Below are positions 47,366 through 58,134 of a stretch of DNA of 64,000 nucleotides, one piece after another. The DNA comes from Dactylorhiza incarnata (lineage: Eukaryota > Streptophyta > Magnoliopsida > Asparagales > Orchidaceae), in assembly GCA_033032865.1 (NCBI GenBank), contig JAWHQI010000040.1, forward strand, positions 12,507,001 to 12,571,000, written 5' to 3'. The position numbers were made by a program, and so were the translations under genes. Every line of letters begins with the position of its first letter. Positions within the stretch are counted from its first letter, which is position 1. The notes beneath the pieces are model-generated. The model saw only the letters and a list, made by a program, of their open reading frames with translations. It made no database searches and was not told the DNA's origin.

Positions 47366-47891
47366 TGCTCTATTTGGGACACTTTTGGGTGTTTCAGAGT
47401 TGGCGGTGTTAAATTGTGGTAGTAAACACAACGGTGGCATTTTACCTGCATTTGGAACATCCATTGCAGCGTGTTTTCGCCAAAATTCAGTTCTATTTGT
47501 TCTTAGCATTTGAAATATCTAATGTCTAACTACACTTGAATGATTATGGTGTCGTTTTGCCCAAAATGTAGTTATGGGAAATGGTGTTTACGACTACATC
47601 TACCCAAACATTAACTATATAATTTCACCACTTCGTTCAGAACTACCATTGCTCTCCCATCACGCTCTCACACAAATCCTTGGTCTTTGAATTACATTAA
47701 AAGATGCAGCAATATGTGCTATAGAGCTTATATAAAATTCTATAATGGCATTTTTAATGAGCTTTACATAGAGACAGAGAGTATTATGAAAAGTTTAAAG
47801 ATGTAGCAGATTTTGGAGTTGCTCGTTTTCAAAGACAAGGTGGAGTTTATCCAAAGCCACAGGGTGATATAACGTCATGCCAAACGGAGCC
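47366..47891. mobile_element. Tourist-like MITE (PIF/Harbinger type)
   Basis: 526 bp with ends TGCTCTATTTGGG and CCAAACGGAGCC, an imperfect inverted repeat of the GGCTCYRTTTGG type. It is flanked by TTA (47,363-47,365 and 47,892-47,894), the 3-bp duplication typical of PIF/Harbinger. No coding sequence. Confidence 0.6.
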
Positions 47892-48122
47892 TTAATCTTT
47901 TGCCTAAATGTAAATAAAGCAAGTCAGCTTTTGTTTGTGTGCTGAAATCATCTGATACAAACGGAATTACCATACCCTTGCAATATGGAATTTAAGTCAC
48001 TTACACTCGCTTGGATTTGACAGACTCAATTACTAGAGTTATTTGATAATTCGAGCCCTTTATAGTGGCAAATCCCCATCCTTTAATATTTATTTATAAA
48101 TCCTCTATTTGAACTCCGCCCA

Positions 48123-48350
48123 GATCCATAAGGTTCTGCGCGGAGATCCAGAAGGTTCTCCGCGGAGATCCAGAAGGTTCTTCGCGGAGATCCAGAAGGT
48201 TCTCCGCGGAGATCCAGAAGGTTCTCCGCGGAGATCCAGAAGGTTCTCCGCGAAGATCCAGAAGGTTCTTCGCGGAGAGGTTCTCCGCGGAGAGCCATTT
48301 GGATCTCCGTGGAAATCCAAATGACTCTCCGCGGAGATCCAAATTGTCGC
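48123..48350. repeat. 22-bp tandem array with CTCCGCGGAG palindromes
   Basis: Seven units of gatccagaaggttctccgcg followed by ga, then two diverged units and an inverted end (atggctctccgcgg / ccgcggagagcc). Each unit contains the palindrome CTCCGCGGAG. Open frames on both strands across it result from the repeat. Confidence 0.9.
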
Positions 48351-48689
48351 GGCAGTGATAAGAATTGTCACTACAAAGAGCATTCCTTTCTCCCTCCCTC
48401 AATTTTTTTCTTCCTTTCCCTCTATTCTCTTCCTCTCTCCCCCTTTCCTTCTCCTCCCCCCTCTTTTTTCTCCTCCCCCTCTTTTTCTTTCTCTTCCCTC
48501 CCCCTCCACCCTTTTTCCCCCCTCATACCAGAGTAGAACCCGACGGCCCCCCCCCCCCCCGAAAGGACTTCAAGCCATTTCTCTCCCATCCTCCTCGGTA
48601 GGTCTTCGAGCCTAATATATCTCGCCGATCTAGACGTCCTCCTCGGACGATTTCTCATAGATACCTCCCAGGATTCCGACGACCTCCCC

Positions 48690-49945
48690 GATCAATTTTT
48701 TTGTTTCAAAAAATAAAAGAGAAAAGATGAGAATACGATGTAGAAGGTTAGAACTAATGCTCCCTCAAAGAAGATTATCCTCTGTAGAATGGTGAGCGAT
48801 CGATGCTTATGATTATCGTTCCTTTGGAACACGATCATCTTTGGATGGTCGTTCTAAGAATACGTTCTTCGGAGATCTTTGTTCACGAACGGGAGGGTGC
48901 AAGTTCTCTTTTTCTTTCTCAAGTCAGTAGGTCCTCGCTGCAGAGGCGGCTCAGAAACCCTTAGTCGTTATGTCCATCTTGACTCAAGAGAAAGATAAAC
49001 GCTTTTATACAGACTTTCATTAAGCTACCGTCAGTGGTAGGTTACCGCGCGGCGGTAGGCTCTGTGTACGCATCTTCTTCCAGTCGTTCTGCTCTATGAA
49101 AGAAAGGTGGCGGAGCATTGCTTTGTCATCATCTGTTAGCGCGGAGCGACGGTGCTAGTATGGCGCAGTAGTTCCGCTTGTTTTGGCATCCTGCACATCT
49201 AGTATTCAACAAAAAAGGAAGGTGACAATCCTTTCTCTACAGGCCTCTATTACTGCGAGACGGTAGGTACTACCGCAGAGTGGTAGTGATATTTCCTTCT
49301 CTGTTCACTGCCACTTTCAAGCATTAATCACACTAATCGCTGACGTGGATGCAATATAGCGCGGTGTGATAGAACTAGCTTGCAATGGTAGTCGTCTAGG
49401 CGATTTGTCCACTTCTGGCCGAATCCAGTTTAGTTGAATCCAGTCCAGTCGAATCCCATCTAGTCGAATCCCGTCTAGTTGAATTTAGTCTAGTCAAATC
49501 CAGTCTGGTTGAATCTAGTCGATCCTCCTTTCTAATTGATTGCGCTAACGCCTGGCGTTAGGGCTAGCACCAATGGTAGCATGCATCAAGATGATTCTCT
49601 TCAATTCGACTTTAGCCTCAAGGAGAATCATTCTTCTAGTCGACGGCTAGCGCCCGTGTTAGGTGTTAGCACCCGATGGTAGTCTTGTCCAGCCGACTGG
49701 TCAACTTGAGACTTGACTTGTGCACCGAGGACTAGTCTAGTCGAATAGAGGTTGTCTAGTCAAAATGTAAACTCTGAGCTATCATGCGATAGTAGAGCTA
49801 GCGTCGGTGGTAGTTTGCAACATTGTAATTTATGTTCAACTCCACACCTATAAACCTGCACATTATACCCAAAACATATATGATCAAATACAACTTAAGA
49901 TTTGTTATTATCAAATCTGAGAGTTGCAGAACACATGTTTCAACA
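48690..49945 (-). repeat. 5' LTR of the minus-strand copia-derived element, left part diverged
   Basis: From about 49,050 to 49,945 it is collinear with 28,620-29,445, with the same motifs (gttagcgcggagcgacggtg; gctaacgcctggcgttaggg) and 15-bp array. The first 360 bp of the other LTR (28,262-28,620) has no match here. The sequence between about 48,690 and 49,050 is different, so this LTR was truncated or replaced at its 3' end. Confidence 0.75.
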
Positions 49946-52900
49946 ATTATAAGTGGTATTGTTACCATTGGCACCTAAACTCTCATATGCATTTAGTTTG
50001 TTTACTTTTGTAATATATTGAGCATATATGTTGAGTTTCACTACTAATGCAAGAATATTTCATTTCAAACCTATTATGTAAGAACATGCATCATTAATAT
50101 ACCCATGTTGATGCATTATATCTTATGATTGCATGTTAATCATCTTGTCTCATGGTTTTAGAATTATCATTAATCATGTACATCTCAAACAAACCAAAAG
50201 AATAATCACTTCTATCCATTTTAGGTATATGAAAAGTAGATTAGAACGTTATCTTGAATATATGCAATATAAACTCTTTACTAATAACATAAATTGAATT
50301 TGATCATAAATGACACAACATTGCATATTGTCCTTTTGACTCATTGTTCTAGCATCACCTCTTAGTACATATGCAATTCACTGCCTATGTTAGTTCTTCA
50401 TTCATAATGTCAAGTTATGTTAAGCTAACATTTGAGTGTTTTAATTTGAAAATGATTATATTTATGTCTTTGAAAGTATGTATGAAAAATCCTTAAATGA
50501 TTTTAAAATACTTATCTTCACTATAACTAATATTCCTAAAAACCATCATGCGAAGTTATTGTTTGTCTATCATATAGTGATTAATGATTAGTATGTTTGT
50601 AGTCAATTCCACATGTTGTGTCTCACAATAACAGGGGTGTATGGTTGTGTGCATTGGAGATGCTAACATGTAAGTCATGTCTTGTCCTTGACTGGGAAGG
50701 TTTTCAATGGGCCTTGAGAAGCATTGTGGGAAAGAGTGTTAGGTTGAGCGGCATTTTATGTATGCATATGGAACTTATATCCCAACCTACGACATTTGTA
50801 CAACTCCTCATGTTGATCCATCACATAGTATGAGACTATTGTGTTGATGCGTATTTGTGGTAGTTTGGTCCTAAGCATACCTATATTATATTTATTGCAT
50901 ACACTCTTTATGATTATTCATTTCATGCATATATATTTGATTTGTTGAGACATGTTTCTTCAATGTTATTTTAAATCTCTTATCATGATTGATTTTATCA
51001 TTTGGTACTAATTCATCTTTTTGAGCACTCATGATCATGGAAAATACCTGAAACTTTTGCTAAACTCCTTGGGTCAAAATTTAAAATTCACAACTTTTTA
51101 TTTACTTATTTTCGTGTTTTCTTTCCTGCATTAGGTGCCCCTTATAGTGGACAACCAAAGTAGCATAAAATCGGAAATGAAAAATTTCAAAAAACATGAT
51201 TTTTCTACAAAATTGCAAATCTCTATTTACTACAGCCTGGCGGTAAGTGCTACCGCTGGTGATAGCTAATTATTTTGATTTTCTTAATTTTTCTTTAGAT
51301 TAATTTTATTTTGCTGTCATGGAATATCTTGTTTTTGATTTGGCTGGAAATGACTTATATGTTTCAGTAAACATTTCCTTATTTCTTATCTTCTTTTTTT
51401 TTTGAAAATTTTCATAGATCAACTAGAAAATTACAAAAGACCTTTAAAATACAAAAAATAAGTTGTTCATTATATTCCCTTGAGTTTGTATTTTGTGTGT
51501 GTCACTCTAGTTTCATAAAAACAAAAATCCATAAAAACTGCTTAAATTACATTGATCAAAGTAAATCATGAATAAATATAACATTTAGAGATTCCCTATA
51601 ATGAATGCATTTATTTTCAAGCCTTCTTGAACATTGTTTTGTTTCCTATTTTGTTTCCTACAATTGCTTATAATCTTGTTTATGTATGTATATGTAGTGT
51701 AATGACATAACTAGTTAGTAGCACAAATAAAATTACCTACACACTATTGGATTGCCATCATGCATTCCATGGATACTCATGCACTCACATTAAGATAAGT
51801 GTGGTTGAAAAACAAAATGAATGTTTTCATACAAGTGAATTCAGAGATCATTGTAACTAAAATAAAAATCAAATAAATAAATGACAAAAATAACTCCACC
51901 AATCACTACTTTTACTCTTGATAAGCCTTAATAAGCATTGTGAGGTTGAGCACCTTGGAAGGAATTGTAAAGTGTCTTGTGGAAATGATCTAAAAACACC
52001 ACATAGTTATACTTCTCTTTAGTACACCGGATCACAAAAAAGAAATTAATATTATGTGTTCTACCAAGCAATACTTCCCTCCCTGACAAGACTTGATGAG
52101 CATTGTGTGTATGGAACACCTAAGTGGTTGTTCATTAGAATTAGTGGAATTAATTTTTACTTTGCATTTAGATGATATTGTGTACATTTCATTATGCCTT
52201 ACATGTGTCTTGATTATTGTCTATGTATACTTTATCAAATCACAAAGTGTACACATTATTGTCTTCCATAAATCCTACACTCGTGAGATTTGGACACTTA
52301 AGTACAAATATATAACTTTTTACATAAATGAGTAAATGTACTAGATAACTAAGAATGAATGCTACAATATTTTTAAAGCTTGAATTGCAAATCATTTCAC
52401 ATTGTATTGTTTTAATCTCTTCATTGATATATCTTTCATGCTTGGCTAAATCAACTATAATGATTATCTTTTCCAAAGGGAAAAAATCTCTTTGTATATT
52501 AAAAATCCTTATTTTATGGTTTTGGCTTAAAATGCAAAATCTTTTTGATCTATGAATTCTAATGTTAATATTTTATGATCATCTCAACCTTCAAGCCTTA
52601 ATTTTAAAATCACTTTATATGATATTTTTTTATATAAATGCTTAGTCGTTTGCCCATATGGATATCTTTACATTACATCTCAATGTTCATGCTTACTCGT
52701 CTATCATATTAGACTTTTCATGTTAATCATTTCCTTCATGATGTCCAATGATTCTCTTTATACTGCATCATATGTATGATCTTTAAATTATCATTCTTAT
52801 CTCTTATATGTTGACTTTTTGTGATTTGTTTTCACGCTTATCTATTTTCACTTTATATATACTTACTCACGACTATCTTCTTGAAGGTTATTGGTTAATA

Positions 52901-53360
52901 ATGCTAATATTTGTAATGATCTACTGATTTTTCACGCCTATGTATCTTTTCTAATGTTGCGCTCGTATATTTACATGAAAATTTATATGTCCTTTACCTT
53001 GTTATGCATTGTCTTTACATTCATAAATCAAATTTTTCAGTACCATTCATGCTTAGTTCTATGGTTCAACAAGATTATCCTTTTTAAAAGGGGGTTAAAT
53101 TGTGCTCTTGATGATTTCATGTTAATTTTCTGCATGTGCATTTCCCTTATCTTGCATTATTTCCATGACTATTTTTTGCTACATACACTCTTTTAGTTCG
53201 ATCATGATTATCTTTAAAAAAAGTGGTCATTTATTTCATAAAAAAGGGGGAGAATAAATTTCATGACTAAACACACCTCTACCCTCTTTTGATAATAACA
53301 AAATGGGAGAATAAATTGAGAAATCTAGTGGAGTGAAAAATCTAGGTGGAATAAATTATA

Positions 53361-56300
53361 AACCCATCTGGTAGCCGTATCGACCCTCATGGATAATCTA
53401 GAGAAATTAGTGGCACCTACAATGTCCCAAGAAATAAATGAATGTGTGTCTTCGGTGTCTATTAAGGTCTGTGTTGGTTTCTCATTAATAATGAGAAATC
53501 ATGTGAGTTTAAAGGTAATTGTTTGTACTTTCAAGATGTTGTGTTTGTATATCATAATGTCAATTTTAAATAACTCTAACTATGAATAAGTAATAACAAA
53601 ACAATAAATGATAAATGTCACAATGTCCAGTAGCTCATGAACCTAAGCCAAATCCAAAGCGTAATCATGTAAAGGTGCATGTTCATTCCTCTGCTTTGGT
53701 CATCCAAATTGACTGCATCTGCGGCCTCAGCTGGCCTCTACCCCCACTGAGTTGTTAGGGCCTACTGACGGATGTTGTGTTGTGGGAACTAGGACTTGAG
53801 ATGTCAGGGCTGGTGGTAGAAGCAATAGTTGCCCTCTGGTCGTGGTCTCTTCTCCTGCCTCGTCAGCGGCCAGCCTTGACCAAAATTTCTTCTTCTTCCT
53901 TGAAATTTACCCAGTCCCTGGGGTGTACTCCTCCTTTGATCGATCGGGTTCTCATATACTACTGAGGTAGCGCCTCGATGGTCCTCTTCCTTGCATTTTG
54001 TATCATCATCTAGTCCGCTTCTATGGTCTTCGTCATGCCAACTATATTAGTGAAGTTGGAGGGGCGCCATGATGAACAATTTTCGTAGTAAGTCTTGTAA
54101 TCCCCAGAAAAAACGATTTGTTGTTTTACAATCATTCAACACATAGTAGACCGCAAAGTATGTTAGATGCCAGAACTCCCTCTAGTAATCCAGAATAGTA
54201 TGAATCCCATGTCTGAGCTAGAGAAATCACTCATATAACTCTCCCTGTTTGTACGAGTAATGAAGTGCTCCAAGAATGTGTCTGAGAGTCGATCTCAATC
54301 AATCTCTGAAAGCTATCGTACCTCAAAATGAATAGTGGTGGGAGACCTCCACCACTGTCTAGCATAATTATCCAGAAATATGGCAGTCAAGGTGAGAACC
54401 ATATTTATCAGACACTTCATGTTGATGAGTACGTAGTTCCTAAACTTTATCCAACCACTCCTCGGTATTGATGGTGGACTCTGTGCCTTGGAATGTAGGA
54501 GGAGACAATCCCATGAAAATGCTCAATCAGTCTATACGTAGTGTTGTCGACTAAGTTGAATGCTTATTTAGTGAAGCTTGGAAAGTATCCAAGATAGACA
54601 TCAAAGTTTCTCCTAGCTCCATTCGGTGAAATGAGACAATAGGCATTATAACTAAGGGAGTCTAGGGCACTCAAATCACAAAGGAAGGTGGAGGAATGTG
54701 GTTCCTCTGCCCAACATCGTTTGAAATATATAGAGAAATATGGGATTCAGAATCTGGATAACCAATATGAATAAGAAAAGATATAAAATTTAAGGTTAAA
54801 ATTATGTGTTGCATGTGATTCATGGGCTTACCAGCTTCTGTTGCACTGATTCATCACCGATCGGGCAGGGCACAATGAGAAAACCTAGTGCAATGCTAGT
54901 AACTTCCATATACACAGATCATTCAGCTCAGATGCTCAATAGTAAGACTCCCACTCCCAGAAACTAGGCACGGCTGAGGGAAGTATTTTGCCCACGGTAA
55001 CTGTCATGCAGTAGTGATAGCATATAGGCCAACTCCTACCACATGACACTTACATAATTGGACAAAATATTTTCACATCACAAATGCAGTATATAATTAC
55101 GAACGCATATAAAATTGAAAGTACTAGCATAAACAATCACAGAAAAGTCACATACAAGTCAGAGTAAAATGGATGTGGAAAGAAGGGCAATGACACACTC
55201 ATACAATATGCCCATTAACTACAAATTCAATAACAAAGACTCTCATGATATCCTTTAGAGTGATAGATGCTATTGTGACATGAGACAGTGCATGATTTGT
55301 CCTCACTACAAATCTCCTACCTCTGTAGAGGTGGTGTAATTACGGCCCTACCTACTAATGCTCCAACTACTGCATGTGTCACTGGTACTATAACTGCTCC
55401 TAAATGGTTTCATGAGAAACCATTAGTATAAAATACTAAGCAACTCACATACCCTCTTCCCCATCACTAAACCTAAACACTAAAAGAGAGAAGGGGCAGT
55501 AAGCTGCATAACAAGTTAGCACAATATAATGTTAGAAAGATAGTATACAAGTAAGCAATGTATAAAATTCAGTAACTTATCATATAAGAAAGCAAATATT
55601 GACTCATATGATAAGGATCCAAGTATAATCATATAAGTGAATTAATTTATCTTATAAGAGTACCTATATAAACTTATAAGATAAGGATCTTCGATAAATA
55701 TATGATTATGATATGCAATGCAGTATGCCTTGTGATTTATTGTTATAATCCACATACTCTATATCGACATAGACTTAACCTTATTAAGTGAGTAGTGAAC
55801 CTCACATGCCTCAGCGTCACGGCAAGATGATAAGAGCAGAATGGTCATCCCCGCTTCTAGGTAAGTGACACGCTACTAGCCTAGGCCTATGTGCACAACT
55901 CTTTATAGTAGTAATTTGAAGTGAACTCCGCTACCTCAGTAAATTTTCTATTAAAACAAGCTAAAGAGTGGAGTTTACAGAGGAACTAACACTAGGAAGA
56001 CTACCTAGGTTATCCTACAAGACCCATCACCCCGAGCCTAAGTGTTTTCTTTCAACTCCCTGCCAGTGTGCTCTGTTTGGAAGAGCGGGAAGACCTACCA
56101 CATAAACACACCAACACACGTATCACAATTGCGAAAGTGATGCATCATCAGTAAGCTCCGCGTGCAATAACTTATAGTGTAATCAAGTACCTTATTGAGT
56201 AAAACTTAGTCCGTAGAGGACTTCATACCACTACACACCTCTCACCTACATTTAGTCTTCAACCAACTAATTAGGGGGCTAATCTTCAGTGTAGGGACAG

Positions 56301-57350
56301 ATAATACAAGGAGCTACTATTGTGATTCTCAACAAAGATAATAACCTAGCCTAACAACATAAGGGTGTTTGTAAGTATTACCACCATCATTTAGGATACT
56401 TAAATTGCCAAAGTGTACAATGTAGTATTATCAGGTGCAGGTTTCTCTAGTTGAAAGAAATCCAACTAACAACCTAAACTGCACGCTAACGTGATAAAAT
56501 TTTGAATAATCCCATATTTGATCAAGCAATATCATTTCATGCTTGATTTGTAAGTTTGTATTACTATTATAAGGAGATTAAAGTCTTATATATGATATTA
56601 AGCTCTTAGACATGATAGATAAAGAAAATATCAAAACACTTCCAAATGCTCCAAAAATTTAGTCAAATTACCATTATCATATAATCATATAACCACAAAA
56701 AATTACACTATGTAAATAATTATAAAAAAACCCATATAGTTTGATTTACACTACAATTTAAATGACAACAATATTTTACAAAACTTTATGGAAAATGACT
56801 TTTAAAAATTCTTTAGGTTTTTAATGGTTCATATGATAATATAGAACATCCTGGTTAAAATTTCACAGGCTAATTCATCATATGTATAAAAATATTCAAA
56901 CAATACGATGGTCCTAAGTTATGTGTGGCATGTTAAGCTTGAAGATTTACAAGATAAAAATCTGATTAAATGACATCCAAATTCCCTATAATTATTGTTG
57001 CGGTAAGGTTTCATGATTATTAACTACTCCCAAAATTTGAAATCAATCGAAGTTAAAAATTTAAATTAAATACACAAAAATGAAGGTTAATCAAGATTCT
57101 AATTAAATTAGATATATATGGTAAATCACTTCCAAAAATTCTCTAATTTGGTGGGGAGACTCCCAAAACTATAAAGAACACGAGATTAAAGTTTAAATGA
57201 ATAATTCTTCATGGTTTTGGAATTATTCATATTATTTAAATCTTGTAAGTTACGATGTGACAAAATGAGTATAAATATCAATTAATAACATAACTTGATG
57301 TAGAGCACTCCAAATATTCACAAACCTTAACCAGTAATAGTTAACATCAA
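53361..57350 (-). pseudogene. Decayed Ty3 gag remnant and flanking sequence
   Basis: On the minus strand, about 54,480 down to 53,650, the frame pieces read like the second half of a chromovirus gag: STINTEEWLDKV (54,450-54,480), then FWGLQDLLRKL near 54,100, and a basic Gln/Arg/Gly-rich stretch (KFQGRRRNFGQGWPLTRQ) near 53,900 that precedes the zinc knuckle in such proteins. There are many stops. From 54,850 to 57,350 I see AT-rich sequence without genes; it may be the leader or an LTR of the same element, but no ends or repeats could be recognised. Confidence 0.55.
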
Positions 57351-57363
57351 AAATAAGATACTG

Positions 57364-58134
57364 TTGTTGGTACAAAAAATGTACATCCAAGACTCACACT
57401 TAAAAGAAGAGAGAAAGGAACTGTGGAGTGCAGGTTACATAGGACGAAGGATGTCAGGAAAGGGGACTCTGAGAGAAACTTCTTTGACTGATCTCAAAAA
57501 AGGATTACAAAAGGGTGGTCAAAAACTGGCCAGGGGGAGAGGTAGAAAAGTGACAAAAATCGAGACCGCTTACACAGGATGTAAGCTGGAGGCTCGAAAC
57601 AAAAGTCCCTTTTCAGGTACCCCTACCCCTCTATTTATAGACGCGGAGGCTGCCCAAATGGGCAGATCCAAAAATTACAGGCTGCCCGGGGTACAGGAGA
57701 ACCGGGGCAGAGATAAGAGGAAAATGAAGCAGACCGCCCGGTCTCGGCGATCTTCGATGCTTGACCGTTGGGACTTAGACGAAATCCGAGAGAGGGCAAC
57801 TGGCGATCTGGGCGGTCTCCAAAACTTGAGACCGCTGGGAAGGGTCCTTTCTGACTAGAAAAGAGGTCACGGGAATTCCGGGCAAACATTATCCTCGCAC
57901 ATTTTCAAGTTACTCTAGAACATAGGAAATATTCTTTGACCGTTGAGACCGCGACTGCCATAAATGCGCTGGGCTCTATAAATGCGGCTTTAGAACTTCA
58001 GAAATCATAATTTTCTGAGAAGAACAGCGAGCTTGAACTTCAAGCGATCACCAAAAATCCCACGAAAATGATCTTTGCAATGGTATATGTGCTATCTCGG
58101 CTAGGCAAGAAATTGTCTGGAACGGTTTTCTCCG
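57364..58134 (+). promoter_or_regulatory. Upstream region of the first motif-rich gene, with TATA box
   Basis: TATAAAT at 57,977-57,983 in ctctataaatgcgg lies about 150 bp before the first ATG (58,135). A further box, ctatttatag (57,631-57,640), reads TATAAATAG on the minus strand, so transcription away from this gene is possible too. Copies of gagaccgc / gcggtctc are frequent (57,566, 57,814, 57,828, 57,945). Confidence 0.5.

Larger units (their letters stand above)
45415..48690 (+). other. Gene-like foreign segment inside the minus-strand copia-derived element
   Basis: About 3.3 kb not shared with the other family copies. It looks like a plant gene start: a promoter-like stretch, GC-rich leader, a polypyrimidine-CAG acceptor at 45,745-45,753, a start codon in good context, a short open frame, then AT-rich intron-like sequence with a Tourist-like MITE, a 22-bp tandem array and a CT-rich tract (48,360-48,530) with 14 C at 48,547. 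The direction is opposite to the host element. It could be captured genomic DNA or a later insertion; I could not find a duplication around it. Confidence 0.55.
28262..49945 (-). mobile_element. Minus-strand member of the copia-derived family, with SIRE-like insertion and gene-like cargo
   Basis: Begins TGTTGGATCTGG and ends ACATGTTTCAACA, with a perfect duplication ATTAT (28,257-28,261 and 49,946-49,950). Without the SIRE-like insertion it is about 7.5 kb. The 3' LTR is 28,262-29,445. A polypurine tract follows (minus strand AAAATGGGGAGTT, 29,446-29,458). Interior sequence continues at 43,713 and matches the family up to about 45,415. From there to about 48,690 the sequence is not family-like but resembles host gene sequence. 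The 5' LTR occupies the right end. The family members at 5,526 and 27,481 have different interior sequence at the corresponding place, so the gene-like DNA is foreign to the family. Confidence 0.85.
27481..53360 (+). mobile_element. Plus-strand remnant of the copia-derived family, split by a relative
   Basis: Pieces at about 27,481-28,256 and 49,951-53,360 are collinear with the interior of the element at 5,526-13,717. The first starts near a copia-type line IWVPK (27,541). The second has the block at 50,605-50,825 that matches 9,630-9,850, the 'aagcattgtgaggttgagca' block at 51,930 matching 10,997, and the 'gggggagaataaa' polypurine lines at 53,245 matching 12,101. Both LTRs and the gag are missing. 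The ends at 27,481 and 53,360 are approximate, because neither has a duplication. The family motif recurs at 27,893-27,935 and 51,228-51,270. Confidence 0.75.

Noticed and set aside
48083..48402. Open frames with DLRGEPSGSPRRTF-type repeats
   Set aside because: Produced by the 22-bp CTCCGCGGAG array; no start context or domain.
52891..53196. 101-codon hydrophobic frame (plus)
   Set aside because: AT-rich non-coding interior of the copia-derived family; the matching region of the other copy is not open.
57364..57858. 164-codon frame before the first motif-rich gene
   Set aside because: Contains a minus-strand TATA box and non-coding motif repeats; composition is that of an LTR or promoter, with no domain.
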